Assembly (NCBI GenBank): GCA_021442155.1
Contig: JAKCPB010000355.1
Span: 407,584 to 471,583, forward strand
Length of the DNA: 64,000 bases
Source: Cymbidium sinense
Lineage: Eukaryota; Streptophyta; Magnoliopsida; Asparagales; Orchidaceae
Direction: 5' to 3'
Numbering within the stretch: position 1 is the first letter of the stretch; each line of letters starts with the position of its first letter. The notes under the pieces were generated by a model that was not told where the DNA came from, ran no database searches, and saw nothing but the letters and a program-made list of their open reading frames with translations. Positions 46,891 to 58,800 of the stretch are shown here, one piece after another. The position numbers and the translations under genes are program-made.

Positions 46891-47010
46891 AGGACATCAC
46901 ACTAGAGAGTCCAAATGCTCAGCAGAGAGAAGCACATGACAAGCGGTCAAATACTGAGCACCAATCCATAGAAGGAAATCAAAATCGCGAGAGGAGCTAG
47001 AGAGGAGATG

Positions 47011-48350
47011 GGTTTAGGGTTTGTGTATTTTATTTTATTTTAGGTTTAGGTTTTTTTTAATTTAGGGTTTAGGTTTTATTTTTTATTTACTTTTATATTT
47101 TATTTTAGGTTTATTTTTTAGGTTTAGGTTTTTATTTAGTTTTTATATTATTTTATATTAGGTTTATTTTATTTTTATTTTACATTTATTTTTAATTTAT
47201 TTAGGTTTTTTATGCTTAGGTGTATTTTATTTTATTTAGTTTAGTTTAGGTTTTATTTATTTTATTTTATTTTAATTTTATTATTTTATTTTATTTTATT
47301 TTTAGGTTTAGGTTTAGGTTTTAGTTTACATTATTATTTTATTTTATTTTATTATTATATTTAGGTTTAGGTTTTTTATTTATTTTATTTTTAATTTTTA
47401 TTTAGTGTAGGTTTAGGTTTTTAGGTTTTTAGGATTTAGGGTTTAGGGTTTAGGGTTTAGGGATTAAGGGTTTAGAGCTTTAGGGTTTAGGGTTTAGGAT
47501 TTTAGGGTTTAACGTTTAGGGTTTAGGGTTTAGGGTTTAGGGTTTAGGGTTTAGTATTTAAAGTTAGGGTTTAGGGTTTTAGGTTTTGGGTTTTGGGTTT
47601 AGTGTTTAGGGTTTAGGGTTTAGAGTTTAGGGTTTAGTGTTTTAGGGTTTAGGGTTTAGTGTTTAGGGTTGTTAGGTTAGGATTTAGGGTTAGTTTTAGG
47701 GTTTACGGTTTAAGGTTACGGTTTTATTTTTTATTTATTTATTTTTATTTTATTTTTTAATTTTTTTAAATTTTTTATTTTTTATTTTTGAATTAAGCAA
47801 ACTCATAGGTTTGAGTTTATTTAATTTATTTTTTATTTATTTTAGTTTTTTTATTATTTATTTTGATTTAGGTTTATTTTTATTTTTATTTAATTTAATT
47901 TATTTATTTTAGGTTTTTTTAATTTTAGTTTATCTTTTAGGTTTAGGTTTACTTTTTCATTTAGTTTTATTTGTATTTTACTTTTTAGGTTTTGGTTTTA
48001 TTTTTTATTTTAGGTTTAAGTTTAGGTTTTTATTTTATTTTATTTTTAGGTTCTGGTTATAGGTTTTTTTTTAGGTTTATTTTTATGTTTTACATGTTAG
48101 TTTAGGTTTAGGTTTATTGTTAGTCTATTTTATTTTATTTAGTTTAGGTTTAGGTATAGGTTTAGTTTATTTTAGGTTTAGGTTTAGGTTGTATTTATTT
48201 TAGTTTAGTTTATTTTAGTGTAGGACTAGGTTTATTTTATTTTTATTTTAGGTTTAGTTTTTTTTGGTTTAGGGTTTAAATTTAATTTTTTATTTATTTC
48301 TAGGTCTTATTTTTAGGTTTATTATTTAGGTTTAGGTTTTATTTAGTTAC
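47011..48350 (+). repeat. Telomere-like array, segment 10 (right end of array)
   Basis: T-rich block (47,020-47,420), TTTAGGG-rich block (47,420-47,720), marker variant GAATTAAGCAAACTCATAGG near 47,790, then T-rich block to 48,350, where the repeat stops abruptly. No gene fragment is present. The last TTTAGGG-type sequence of the window ends here. Confidence 0.88.
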
Positions 48351-48560
48351 ATTCACGATGAAGACTTACTAGGACGATGAAACACCTCTTTATATTATAA
48401 TGGATCTTTGGAAGATATAGGCTATCCGAGTTGGTTGACCCAAGTCTATTAGTCAATATTATGAGTCTAAGAACCCTTGCCTACTTCAGGATCGACATCT
48501 CCGAACTCCAAAAAGAAAGGATGATGTTGAGAGGATTCAATGAATAAGGCGAGAGGGCCT
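48351..48560 (+). other. Unassigned boundary segment, possible end of retrotransposon internal region
   Basis: About 200 bases of normal-complexity sequence between the telomere-like array and the inverted-repeat arm, with no match in the other arm. A plus frame broken by several stops gives short peptides such as SISQYYESKNPCLL and DRHLRTPKRKDD. I do not recognise them. A G-rich purine run (GGGGAGGGGGGGA near 48,588) follows and resembles a polypurine tract, with a similar run at the matching place of the other arm. This is compatible with the tail of an LTR element's internal region but not proven. Confidence 0.35.
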
Positions 48561-51500
48561 TGTCGTGTTTAATTTTTATATGTATGGGGAGGGGGGGACC
48601 ACGCAAATTGTAAGGGGGTACTTTTTGAGGTGATTGGATACAACATTGAGGTATGATATACTATCTCAAAAGATAGAGGCATCACCCTACAATGGACCTC
48701 ATCACGTAATAAGGACTCATAAGGCATGATGGGCCTTCGAATGTACTTGAGATTTTTCCCCTACTTTATATGGATGAATAAAATAGGGTTTTTATTAAAC
48801 TAGATTCTTAAGTTCCCTATGGAGGTAAGCCTCCACAGTTAACATCTTAGAAATGAAATTTCCAGAATACTCTAGATTAAAGTAGACAATTATCATCTCC
48901 AAATATTTAGGTTAGATATCAAAGGATTGGTTATATTTGGAAAATCAATTGGGAAAGTTCGGGAGAAGACTTATTTTTGAAATCCAAATGAAATAAGTAG
49001 GAAATGCTCATGATACTAGCCTAGTGAGCATTCCAATCTATCTATGGTTGGGCTTTATAATTTTAAAGTTGAGGAGATGTATGTTTTGAGTTGAAATTTA
49101 ATTAGATTACTAGAATCTACCAACACAAGATTGTGGGAATGCCTAAATGGTGAGGATTTATGCTCAGCAGAAGGAAATAGCTACCTGATCCTAATCTAGG
49201 AAGCTTAGTATGACCTAAAGCACAACCTAAATCTAAGCGACAGGTGGACATAAGGTTTTACCTCCACAAGAGAGAATAAATTATCCGACTTCTAGACTTA
49301 TAACTGCCTAGAGTGGCAGCTAGCTAACTCCTCCTTTGATTTTAAAACTTGTAGTCCAGTCTTATGAATTGCAAGATAGCTAGGGTTGTTATTTAATTAG
49401 AAAGAGACTAAAGTTTTAAACACACTCCCTAAGAGAATAGAGCATGAGTGGTATGAGCATATGACTTAATCTATAGATGCAAAATATTTTCAAATTTTAT
49501 TTCATTTTAGACACATTATTTTGATAGAGGCTTTAGGATTTCTTATGCCTAAATGCATGATGAAATAGGTTATGGGTCAAATCAGCTAGAAGATGTTGTT
49601 CTCCACCACAAGGGATGCCCTCACAGGTCAAGCATTCCTTTATCATGCAAGGATGGAGATTCTTCATATTCAAGAGAGAAAGACTATGCATGGATGATGT
49701 GAAACATACAACCATACAACTAAGTGTTGCCAAATCTTTTAATTATTTTTTTTATGTCATAGGCTTTATGATGAGGTTATGAGTTGTTTAAAATTTACTT
49801 TTGAGTGTTTAGTTGGGTAGAAAAGTTATTTTTATCCTAAGAGCCTAATCGTATCCAAGCCACACATTAAAGCATCAATCATTTAATAAACTATGAAAAC
49901 ATGTCGTCTAATGCACAATGTAAACATAACATCAAACAAACTATCATAAAAGAATAAAAGGCCGGTGTCAGTGCAGGTGCACAAAGAGAGAAAAAATGGG
50001 AAGTCAGTGCCGCATACAAGTTGGATTATGAAAGAATAAATATAATTGTATTAAATGCTATGGGGTCTTCTTTCTTTATATCTCCATTTTGATTTGGTTC
50101 CTTCTTTGATTTGGATGGTGCTTACTTCAAAGGCATCACAGGGCACTCCAGGACAAAGCTTTCTAGCCACTACTAATTCTAATCCCTCATAGCACTAATC
50201 ACAATTCAAATTGAAACATTTACATTTATGTGGGAAAAGTAAATCTAACTACACTTGCAAAATAGAGATTAGCTAAACATACCTATAATCCCACGCTGTT
50301 GTATTTATAATTTGGACTTAGCACCCTACACATGGGTAACTAAGCCCACCTATCCTAACTTGGATTATACTTAAGGATTTAAGCAACCTGAAAAAGAGCA
50401 TTCACATTTATTTTTAAGCATCTCTTAAGCATAATCCCTTGCAAAAAGCATGATTAGTCTAATATTAGCCAATCATCTAGTCTACAAAGTATACACTCTA
50501 ACATCCAATCTAAAATAAAACATTATAAAACAAAACATACATCACTTCATACACCATCCTAACTTAGAGATAGAAGTGGTGACTTAATTCTAATGTGTGT
50601 ATTAAGGCTTGTGTGGTAACTCTTGTTAGACATTAGTGTTGTATTTTCTAAGTGTAGAAGGATTTAATTTAACATGAAAGGTTGATTTCACTTGAAGTAG
50701 TTAATTTATTTGAGAATTTTAATTTGGACACTTAGCAACTAAGTGTTATAATAAAAGGAAAAGATTGCCCTCTTTCATCCCTACCTTAGTCACTTTCTAA
50801 AGTATATTAATTTGATTTAATTCTGTTTAGTGAATGACTTATTAAATGATTTAATTAATCCTAAGTTTAAGCTCACTTTAAATAATCCTATTCAAAATGA
50901 AAGGCATCTTAAGATTAATTTAATTCAATTACTACCACATGACATATATTAAATCATTCTTTTCCATCATATGTAACATGCATATGATTTAATCCTAAGT
51001 GTATCTATACATGCAACATATTTTAGCACACTTAAATGATGAATGTATGTGTATGTTTAGAATTTAAATTTTATTTTATTGAATTATTTAAATATATTAA
51101 TTTAAAACTTTATCCAAATTCTTATACAAAATGGACATTTTTTTTAGCACACTTAAATGATGAATGTATGTGTATATTTTTTTTTGATTGAATCATTTAT
51201 ATATATGAATTAAATATCTATCTAAATTCTAATGTTGAAATACATAAGAATGAAATCAAATGGGTATGTCATTATTAAATTAGGGAAATGGGATAATCAA
51301 ATGACCTCCTTGCTAGCTAAAAGCCATGTTCCGGATGTCTACACTATATACCCATTACCATTCAATCTTATATAAATCAACACATGAATAGAGGAAAGGG
51401 AACTCAACATTCATACACTTAAGCTATAAGCACATGCATTTCTTATGTATTTATAACTAGCATCATAACACTTATTTTTATTCATTTAGAAGCTTTTAAA

Positions 51501-53002
51501 AAATACATTTGGATTTAATAGTGATAATAGCCATGCATATACAAAATTAAATCAACACATGCAATCTTTCATAAAAGAAATCCATCTTATTTTACTTGAT
51601 TTTAAAGAGATGGATGCATGAATTTGAATGACATACCAAATTTAACATGATTAGAAAGAGGACAATAGATTATAAGCATGTGATTCATTCAACCAAAATA
51701 GTTCTTAAGGATAATCAAATCAAATAAGATTATTTATAGCAAACCAAAGCTTGTTTATTAATTAAGTTTTGGATTTGATTTGATTTAAAGAGGAAAAGAA
51801 AAATCATCACTTGTTGTTTTTAACCCATTCCCACAATAGTGATTTGATTTAATTTAAGGAAATGTAATTAAGTTGATTTTATAGGTAAATTAAGTTGAAC
51901 CAGTAATTAGATGAATTAACTTGCCTTACCTATGTCACCTTAAAGTAATTAATGAAATAATTATGAGCCAACATGATATGTATGGAAAATAAACTTGTTA
52001 TCTTAGGAAATAAAAGTGGTCAAATGCAATTGGCTCATGATTAATATTTAATTAGATTAAGGGACTTAATTAATTATTTTATGGTTTTCCCAGTCATATG
52101 GACTAACCATAATTTCATTAAACTCCTTTCAATTATTAAACACCCAAAGATCTACCCCCATGATTTAATTAATTAAGGTCTGATGTGATTATGATTTCAG
52201 TTTGATTAAATGATTTAATTAATTAGTTAAATCTTAATTAATTTCTTTTGAAAATGTGTGAAATGAACTTAAGGAAAAGGGTCCCAACCCTATTCCTTAG
52301 TTCACTTACTATTGAATAATGATTAATAAACTTAATTAACCAATTTGTTACTGTTCATGGGATTAATTAATCATTAAATAACTTCAATGAGTAGTTAAGG
52401 TTTAATTAGTCAATTTTTGTAATTAAGTGAGCAATAAATCCCAAGAAAATCATGGGAGTCAAAGGTCATCCATTAAATTAACCAACAAAATTTGGGATTT
52501 ATTGCTCAAGTAATTAAGGAGTAATTAAGATAAATAATTTTATAATTATATCTTAATTACTATTTAAAATTAGTTAAGATCATTTTAAATTAATTCTCCT
52601 CTGAAATACCTTTAAAATGAGTATTTATTTGCATTTTTATGATTTCTCTATGATGTTTTATGATTTTTGGAAGTTTCAGTAATTAAAATGATTAATTAAG
52701 CCTAATTAAAGCCTAATCTTATTGGCGCCACATGGCGTGCTGATGCGGAGCGCTTTCCACATGGCGTCGTGGGATTGGCTACTTAAAACTTATCCAACTC
52801 AATGCCTACGTGGCAGCGATGGATGCGCTTTCTCGTCTACTATCCGATGACAGCAATGATTAATCCCACAGCTTAATAGGATTAAATTGGATCAGCCTAG
52901 CATATCTAATCATGATCGTCCATTCTGATCATGTGGTATGGATAGTGCATGATCTAACGTCATGTGAGTAAGAGAATGTTAGTCCACCATTGCTAACTTG
53001 AT

Positions 53003-53417
53003 TTGAGCTTACTCATGCTCATATCAACTCCAAAAATATCCCACACCTTCACAACATCAATCAGAGGGGAAGCAACGATCAACGTCGCACGAGATGTAAG
53101 TTTTCTTCAAAAAGTGCCTACCCCATTTTTGCCTAAGGGTCAGTTTTGGAAACATACATCATCGAAGCTTAGGATCGCTGGCTCGAATGATTGAGGAAGC
53201 TTCATCTGGTGGAGATGAAGCCCTACTGAGTAGCAATTGGATCAATTCCTCAACGTTCACTCAGAATGCCATGAACCATTGTTTGGAACTCAGCTTTGAC
53301 CAAAATCCCACCTTTGATGCTCGAGAAGCTTGGGATATGATTCATTCTTGCTCAACGATGCTTAGGGAAAGTGCATGCAAAGTTAATTTTAGTTTAATGG
53401 AGAAATGGGGAAGTTAG
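53003..53417 (+). other. Two short overlapping frames in arm A, unrecognised
   Basis: Plus frames of 63 and 76 residues at 53,003-53,194 and 53,187-53,417. The second contains WINSSTFTQNAMNHCLE and DAREAWDMIHSC. Amino-acid composition is ordinary rather than low-complexity, but no family is recognised and the mirrored region of arm A' (about 57,100-57,500) does not keep the same frames. They may be remnants of an element's leader or a chance reading. I would not call a gene. Confidence 0.2.
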
Positions 53418-53552
53418 GTCAAAAATGGGAGTGTCATTTGGATGGACAGAATGGCATTTTTGATCAAGAATGAGCTTGGGAGCTTAGAGAATGTCTCTAG
53501 CTCATCTTGGGTAGTAGGGCTATGAGGAATGATTTTTTGTGTGTTTGAGTGG

Positions 53553-53583
53553 AAATGAGGGGGTGTATACCCCCCTTCATTTT
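53553..53583. repeat. GC-cored palindrome in arm A
   Basis: AATGAGGGGG, a short TGTA centre, then TACCCCCCTTCATT: an imperfect inverted repeat able to form a hairpin. The matching palindrome in arm A' is at 56,939-56,963. Confidence 0.7.
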
Positions 53584-53931
53584 GATTGGACAGTCGAATT
53601 GGGTTTGGCTTCTAGTGGCCATCTGACCATCTCAGGGAGTCGTGGGTGGCAGGGAGGAGGTGAGCTGGCTCGGCTTAGTAGGTTGAAGGTGTGGAAGTGG
53701 CTACTAAGGCGGAGCCATGGGTGTCCTATGGATTTCAAATGCTCCAATGGGGAGGGTGAGGTGATTTACCTCCCAATGGTGAGAATGTCCATTTGGCATT
53801 GGATTTGATTTGGGTAGATTTGAAATGAGCCAAAAGTGGTTTAGCCCAAATTTCAAGTCAATTGGAGTTGATTTGGTTAGGTTTGGCTAAATTTGACTTA
53901 TTTAGGTCAAATTGGGTTAGGTTAGGTCAAG

Positions 53932-53947
53932 TTGACCAATTGGTCAA
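53932..53947. repeat. Perfect 16-bp palindrome TTGACCAATTGGTCAA
   Basis: It lies in a stretch built from GGTCAAATTGG and TTGACC strings. The identical palindrome occurs in arm A' at 56,427-56,442. Near copies with one change (TTGACCAGTTGGTCAA) also occur, for example near 56,127. Confidence 0.75.
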
Positions 53948-54545
53948 ATTGGGTCAAACTAAGGGTCGGGTCAACTTCATATGATTATTTGGGATGTTTT
54001 GGTTTGATTGGTTTGGTTTAGTTTGGCTTAGGTTTGAGTTTGGCTCATTTGAATTTATTTAGGTCAAATAAGTTAAGTTGACCAATTTGACCACATTGGC
54101 TAAATTGACTTAGGTTGGGTGTTGGTTTGGGTTTAGTTGACCAATTATAGATGATTGTAGGCTTTGGTATCAATTAATTTGGATTTGGTTTTGATTTAGG
54201 CCAACTTGATCCTTAAGGTCAAATTAGGCTAAGTAGGTCAATTGAGTTTAATTGGGTCCAATCATGGCTTTGGTCAAGTTCAATAATCAACTTGGAATGA
54301 ACTTGAGCCATTGGTTATAATCAATTTGATTTATATTTTGATTTGACCAAATTTGGACTTTCAAGTCCATTTGGATCAACTTGGATCTAGAGGTCCAATT
54401 GGGTTTGGTTTCACTCAATTAAAGGTCAAGTCATATTCAAATATTGATTTCGATTTGGTATGAATCATTGGTTTCAAGGGATTTGGCTTGGGTTGCAATT
54501 TGGCTAGTTTGCATTCATATGGGTGTTGACCTCACTTTTGGAGTG

Positions 54546-55830
54546 AGCTCAACTTCTTAATGATAGATCTAGGACTCTTGTAGACACTAAGAGTTCCTTA
54601 GTCTTGAACACTTCAGTGATTAGTGAACACTTAACTAAGACTAGAGACTTAGAAGAGTTAGCCATAGAAATAGGTTATGCCTTGGGATTTAGGAAGACTT
54701 GCCTACCCTATAGCCTTAAACCCGATCCATGCTTCCTTCTTCCAAAAAAAACCTCAAATTAAAATCCAAGATCATAAATCCCAACCCAAATTCCAAATCA
54801 AAATTAACTCCAAATGATTGAAACCCATGATTGAATTCAAATTCCAAATCCCTTCCTAAGCCCTTTGATTTTATCTTATGGACTTAGCCTTAACCAAATT
54901 CAAATCAACCCCAATTCAATTGATTTAATCAAGATCATAAATCTAATCTCAAATCAAATCCCAACCCAAATCATAAATCAAATCCAACTCCAAATGATTG
55001 AAATCCATGATTGAATTCAAACTCCAAAACCCTTTTAAGCCATATGAACCATCTTCATATGCTTAGCCAAAACCTCCTTCAAACCAAATCAAATTTGGTT
55101 TATTTCTATATAAATCAATCATTATTTCATTTATATTCATAAATATAAATTCAAACCATTCAAATCAAATCAAACTAAACTAACCAAATCAATTCCTACT
55201 TAAGCTTTTGACTACATCTTTAAGATTGGTCAAATTTTCTTCCAAATCACCCCAAACTCAAGTGATTTTCTCATGAATCATTTATATATTCATTTATATT
55301 CACAAATATAAATAAAATATAAATTCAAATGGCCAAAACCAAACCCAAATAAAGGCAAATTCCCAATTTTAACATTTTTAGCCAATTTGTTGAACTTCGT
55401 TAAACGATATCCAAATCAACTCAAAACCCATGGATTTCTTCATGATTCAATCACTCCTTCAATCATTGTTCCAAATATAAACATGAACTACAATTACCAA
55501 ACCAAACCCAAGTTAAGCTATGTTGACCCCTTTTGACTTGAAATTATCATATGAACCAAAATCCATAGTGCTTCAAACCCTTTGCAATTGATTTATATTT
55601 CCATCCTAAGTCCATATGTGAGTTCAATTAAACTTGAATCAGCATGATCAAGCCAATTGATCCACTAAGGACCACTTGACCCAAAGTGAATAAAAAGTAC
55701 CCTTTTGATCCAAATTCTAATTCAACCCAAATTGGATTGAACTAAGCCCATCCAAACCACATATCAGGATCAACAATCACCCTAGGTTGATCAACCACCT
55801 TGAATTAGGTCAAACCAAGTCAAACTTAGC
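54546..55830 (-). repeat. Segment S' (inverted copy of S) between the arms
   Basis: Read on minus, this matches 62,446-63,520 on plus. The TAGGGTAGG and AAGGCATAACC segments at 54,690-54,720 pair with 63,391-63,430, and the GTTCAATCCAATTTGG region near 55,730 pairs with 62,531. It contains about three degenerate 170-180 bp repeats around GGCTAAGTCCAT. It ends at about 54,560, where arm A begins in the opposite direction, so the protease region that follows S on the right is missing here. No gene seen. Confidence 0.8.
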
Positions 55831-58800
55831 CTTTGACCAAGGCAACATTTAGCTAAATGAAACCCAAACTAGCCAAAATCCACCATATGCCAAATTGATT
55901 AAAGCCATTGACCCAAACCCACTCATAATCAATGATTGAAGTTGATCAAGCCCTCACTTAAGCTAAACCAGGTCCAATTGGCCATTTGACCTAAGTTGAC
56001 CCAAATTGGCCAAAAAAGCCAAAATGGGTCAAATCATGATTTGATCCAAATTGATTTTAACCAATGGATCAAGTTCATTCCAAATCACTTATTGAGCTTG
56101 ACCATAGCCATGATTGAGCCCAATTTGACCAGTTGGTCAACTTGACCCAACCTAGCCCAAATTGACCTAACAGGTCAATTTGGCCAAAATCTAAATTAAA
56201 TCTAAATTAAACCAAACCAAAGCCTACAATCACTTTCAATCAATCAATTGAATTTGACTCAACAACTAACTTTGGTCAAATTGGTCAAATTGGTCAACTT
56301 AACCCATTTGACCCTTTGAATCCAAATGAGTCAAATTCAAATCTAATCTAAATTAATCAAAACCAATTGAACCAAAACATCCCAAATGATCATATGAATC
56401 TAACCCAAGTTATGGTTTGACATAATTTGACCAATTGGTCAACCCAACCCAACCTAACCTAAATAAAACAAGTTTGACCATATGAAGCCAAATCACCCAA
56501 AACCACCTTATGGAACCTTGGTGGATGACCTAACCTGACCCAAATGGACCCTAAGTCAGCTTGAAAATAGCCCAAGTCCATGTGGGACCCAACCGAAGGG
56601 GATTAACTAATGGACACCCTCTCTTTACATTAGATTCTTGCCTTAAGAGGCAAAGTCCACTCTCCCATCTCTATGGAAGCCATCAAACTTCCTAATGAGT
56701 AACTCTAGGCTTAGCCCACCTTATGCCATCCTAGCCCTTGCCATGGACCAAGGGAAGCAAGCCAGCCCACCTCTCATGGCGAACCCCATCGATAAAGAAA
56801 AGAACCAACCCAACTCAATCCTTCCATATCAAGCCTTGAGACTCCTACCACCACTTCTCCACCAAGGCGTGCCAAGTGGGCTGGTGACCCCTCAGATAAA
56901 TTGATGATGGCATGGATTTTCATGGATCCATCAAGTTCAATTGAGGGGTATACCCCCTCAATTTGAGAGACAAATGACACCATTTTCTTTGTGTGAGTTT
57001 TCTAAGTGATTTCAAAATCCCTCAAGGATTCCTAAAGCACCCCAAGTTTCTCGATTGGCCATTGCTCTCTATGAGCAAAGCCAAAACATGACACTCCTTT
57101 CCCGTGCAATACTCCTTCTCTACTTAATTAAGCATCAATTCCTTACACCCACAGCATGCCCATACCTCGTCGAAGCCAATCGAGCCATCCCTGAGCCTTC
57201 CCAACCACTAGAGAAAGGAGTTCAATCAAAGCTGAAGCCTTTACGCATGTGGATTGGTTGACTGAGAGCTCTACACCAACTCAAACCCCAAAATTCTCAA
57301 CAGGGTCTCACCTCAACTAGGAGAAGTTACCTCCGTAGATCTCACTACTGGACATTAGCTTTGGTGAGGTAACTTTGCAAAATTGAGCCTTGTATGGAAA
57401 ATTGTTTGGTCTTTTATGAAGTAAATTTGAATGTCATTGGATCTTAGCCATTGAATGTGTGCACCTACCCTCCCTGAAGGTGTGAGATCAATTTGAGGTA
57501 ATTTGAGCTGGGTGAGCTTCGAATGAGGAAAGATGGATTACATCCATCTTTTGTCACCTGTGAATAGGAAGGATCACGAACCATCCATTCACATGATCAA
57601 AATGGATGGTCATGATCTAATCTCATGTTAGATTCCCTGATTCCTTTTCTAAACCACAGATCAAATCATGGCTGTTCGATCTTAGATTGGATGGTCCACG
57701 GAGTTAGCACATTCGCCACAATCTGAGTTAGCAGTGGATGTGACAACTTAAATGACCAATTCTATCATGCCACGTGGAAAGCAGACCGCGCTAGCCGCCA
57801 TGTGGCCCGACGGGATTAAAGCTTTAAATAGGCTTAAATAATCTTTTTTAAGGTTAAAACTTCTAAAAATCATAACTGATCCTAGAAAAATTAAAAAATA
57901 CAAATGAGAATTTTATAGATATTGTAGAGTAAAATCCATTAAAATTAGTATTAATTAATTTTAAATAGTGATTTTGGTTAATTAAGGTATAATTGAATTA
58001 ACTTAGTATTGCTTAATTAATCACCCAATTAATGTCAAATTTTTATGGATGTTTAGATGACTTCTACCTATTTTTTTTAGGATTTTTTTTGCTTGCTTAA
58101 CTAGGAAATGATTAAGCCTTAATCACTCTCTTAATTAAATTAGTGGTAATTAAGTAAATGAATAGTAACTTAATCCATAAATTAAGTTCATGACCCTCAT
58201 TAACCGTGAGTCTTAGAGAAATGGTTTAGGTTCATTCCTTAGGACCATTTCATTAAGCCTCTTTATCCATTTTAATTAATTAAAGATTAAGAGATTAATT
58301 AACCTTTTGATTAATTAATTAAATTAAAATGTGGGCTATTTCAGAGCTTTGTTAATTGGAATGAATTAGTGATTGGGATTAAGTCCCATCTCTTGATCCC
58401 TTTCCTTTAGTTAATTTCATCATCCAAATTAAGAAATATAATCATAAGATTTAATTAATCAATTAATGACTTGATTAAAATGGAACTTAATCTAAAATTC
58501 ATTCATTCACATATAATCACCTTTAATCAATCTTGGGTAATTCTTTGGGTGTTCAATAACCTAAAGAGAGCTAATGAAATTATGGTTAGCTCACATGTGT
58601 GAAATCCATAAAAGTAGTTAAGTGAGCTCCTTAGGTTTAATTAAATATTAATCATGAGCCAATTGCATTAGTCCCCTTTCTTTTCTTAGGAGCATTGCTA
58701 ATTTACTTTTCATGTGGTTGCCTATCATATTGGCTTATTATTAATTAGTTAATTAACTTAAGGTGATGTAGGAAAGGGTTAATTAATTGACTTAATTCAT

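Larger units (their letters stand above)
38201..47010 (-). mobile_element. LINE 4, L1-type non-LTR retrotransposon, degenerate
   Basis: A minus-strand LINE of about 8.8 kb, closest to LINE 3 in ORF1, endonuclease, reverse transcriptase and RNase H. It has almost no poly(A) run left. Compared with LINE 3 it carries very many one- to five-base losses. Its flanks are T-rich degenerate array, unlike the TTTAGGG flanks of LINE 3, so the two are separate insertions rather than one duplicated block. The 3' region is about 3.4 kb. Confidence 0.88.
48561..54545 (+). repeat. Inverted-repeat arm A (left), LTR-retrotransposon-like
   Basis: About 6 kb that matches 55,831-62,445 in reverse complement, with paired positions summing to about 110,400-111,000. 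Anchors: 48,640-48,760 with 62,240-62,370; 50,300-50,360 with 60,610-60,650; 52,730-52,790 with 57,770-57,820; 53,880-54,370 with 56,040-56,540. Identity by eye is moderate, perhaps 70-85%. Inner parts are AT-rich (TTAATTAATT, 50,700-52,700) or GGTCAAATTGG-rich (53,820-54,540). It begins next to a purine run, which suggests that at least its outer part is a long terminal repeat. No clear protein. Confidence 0.85.

Noticed and set aside
1..48350. CRISPR-like or bacterial direct repeats.
   Set aside because: Units are TTTAGGG-derived without unique spacers, and the rest of the window is plainly eukaryotic plant DNA.
56695..57261. Possible small plus-strand genes in arm A' (56,695-56,904 and 57,055-57,261) and in arm A (53,539-53,808).
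   Set aside because: Frames are not conserved between the mirrored arms and match no family I recognise.
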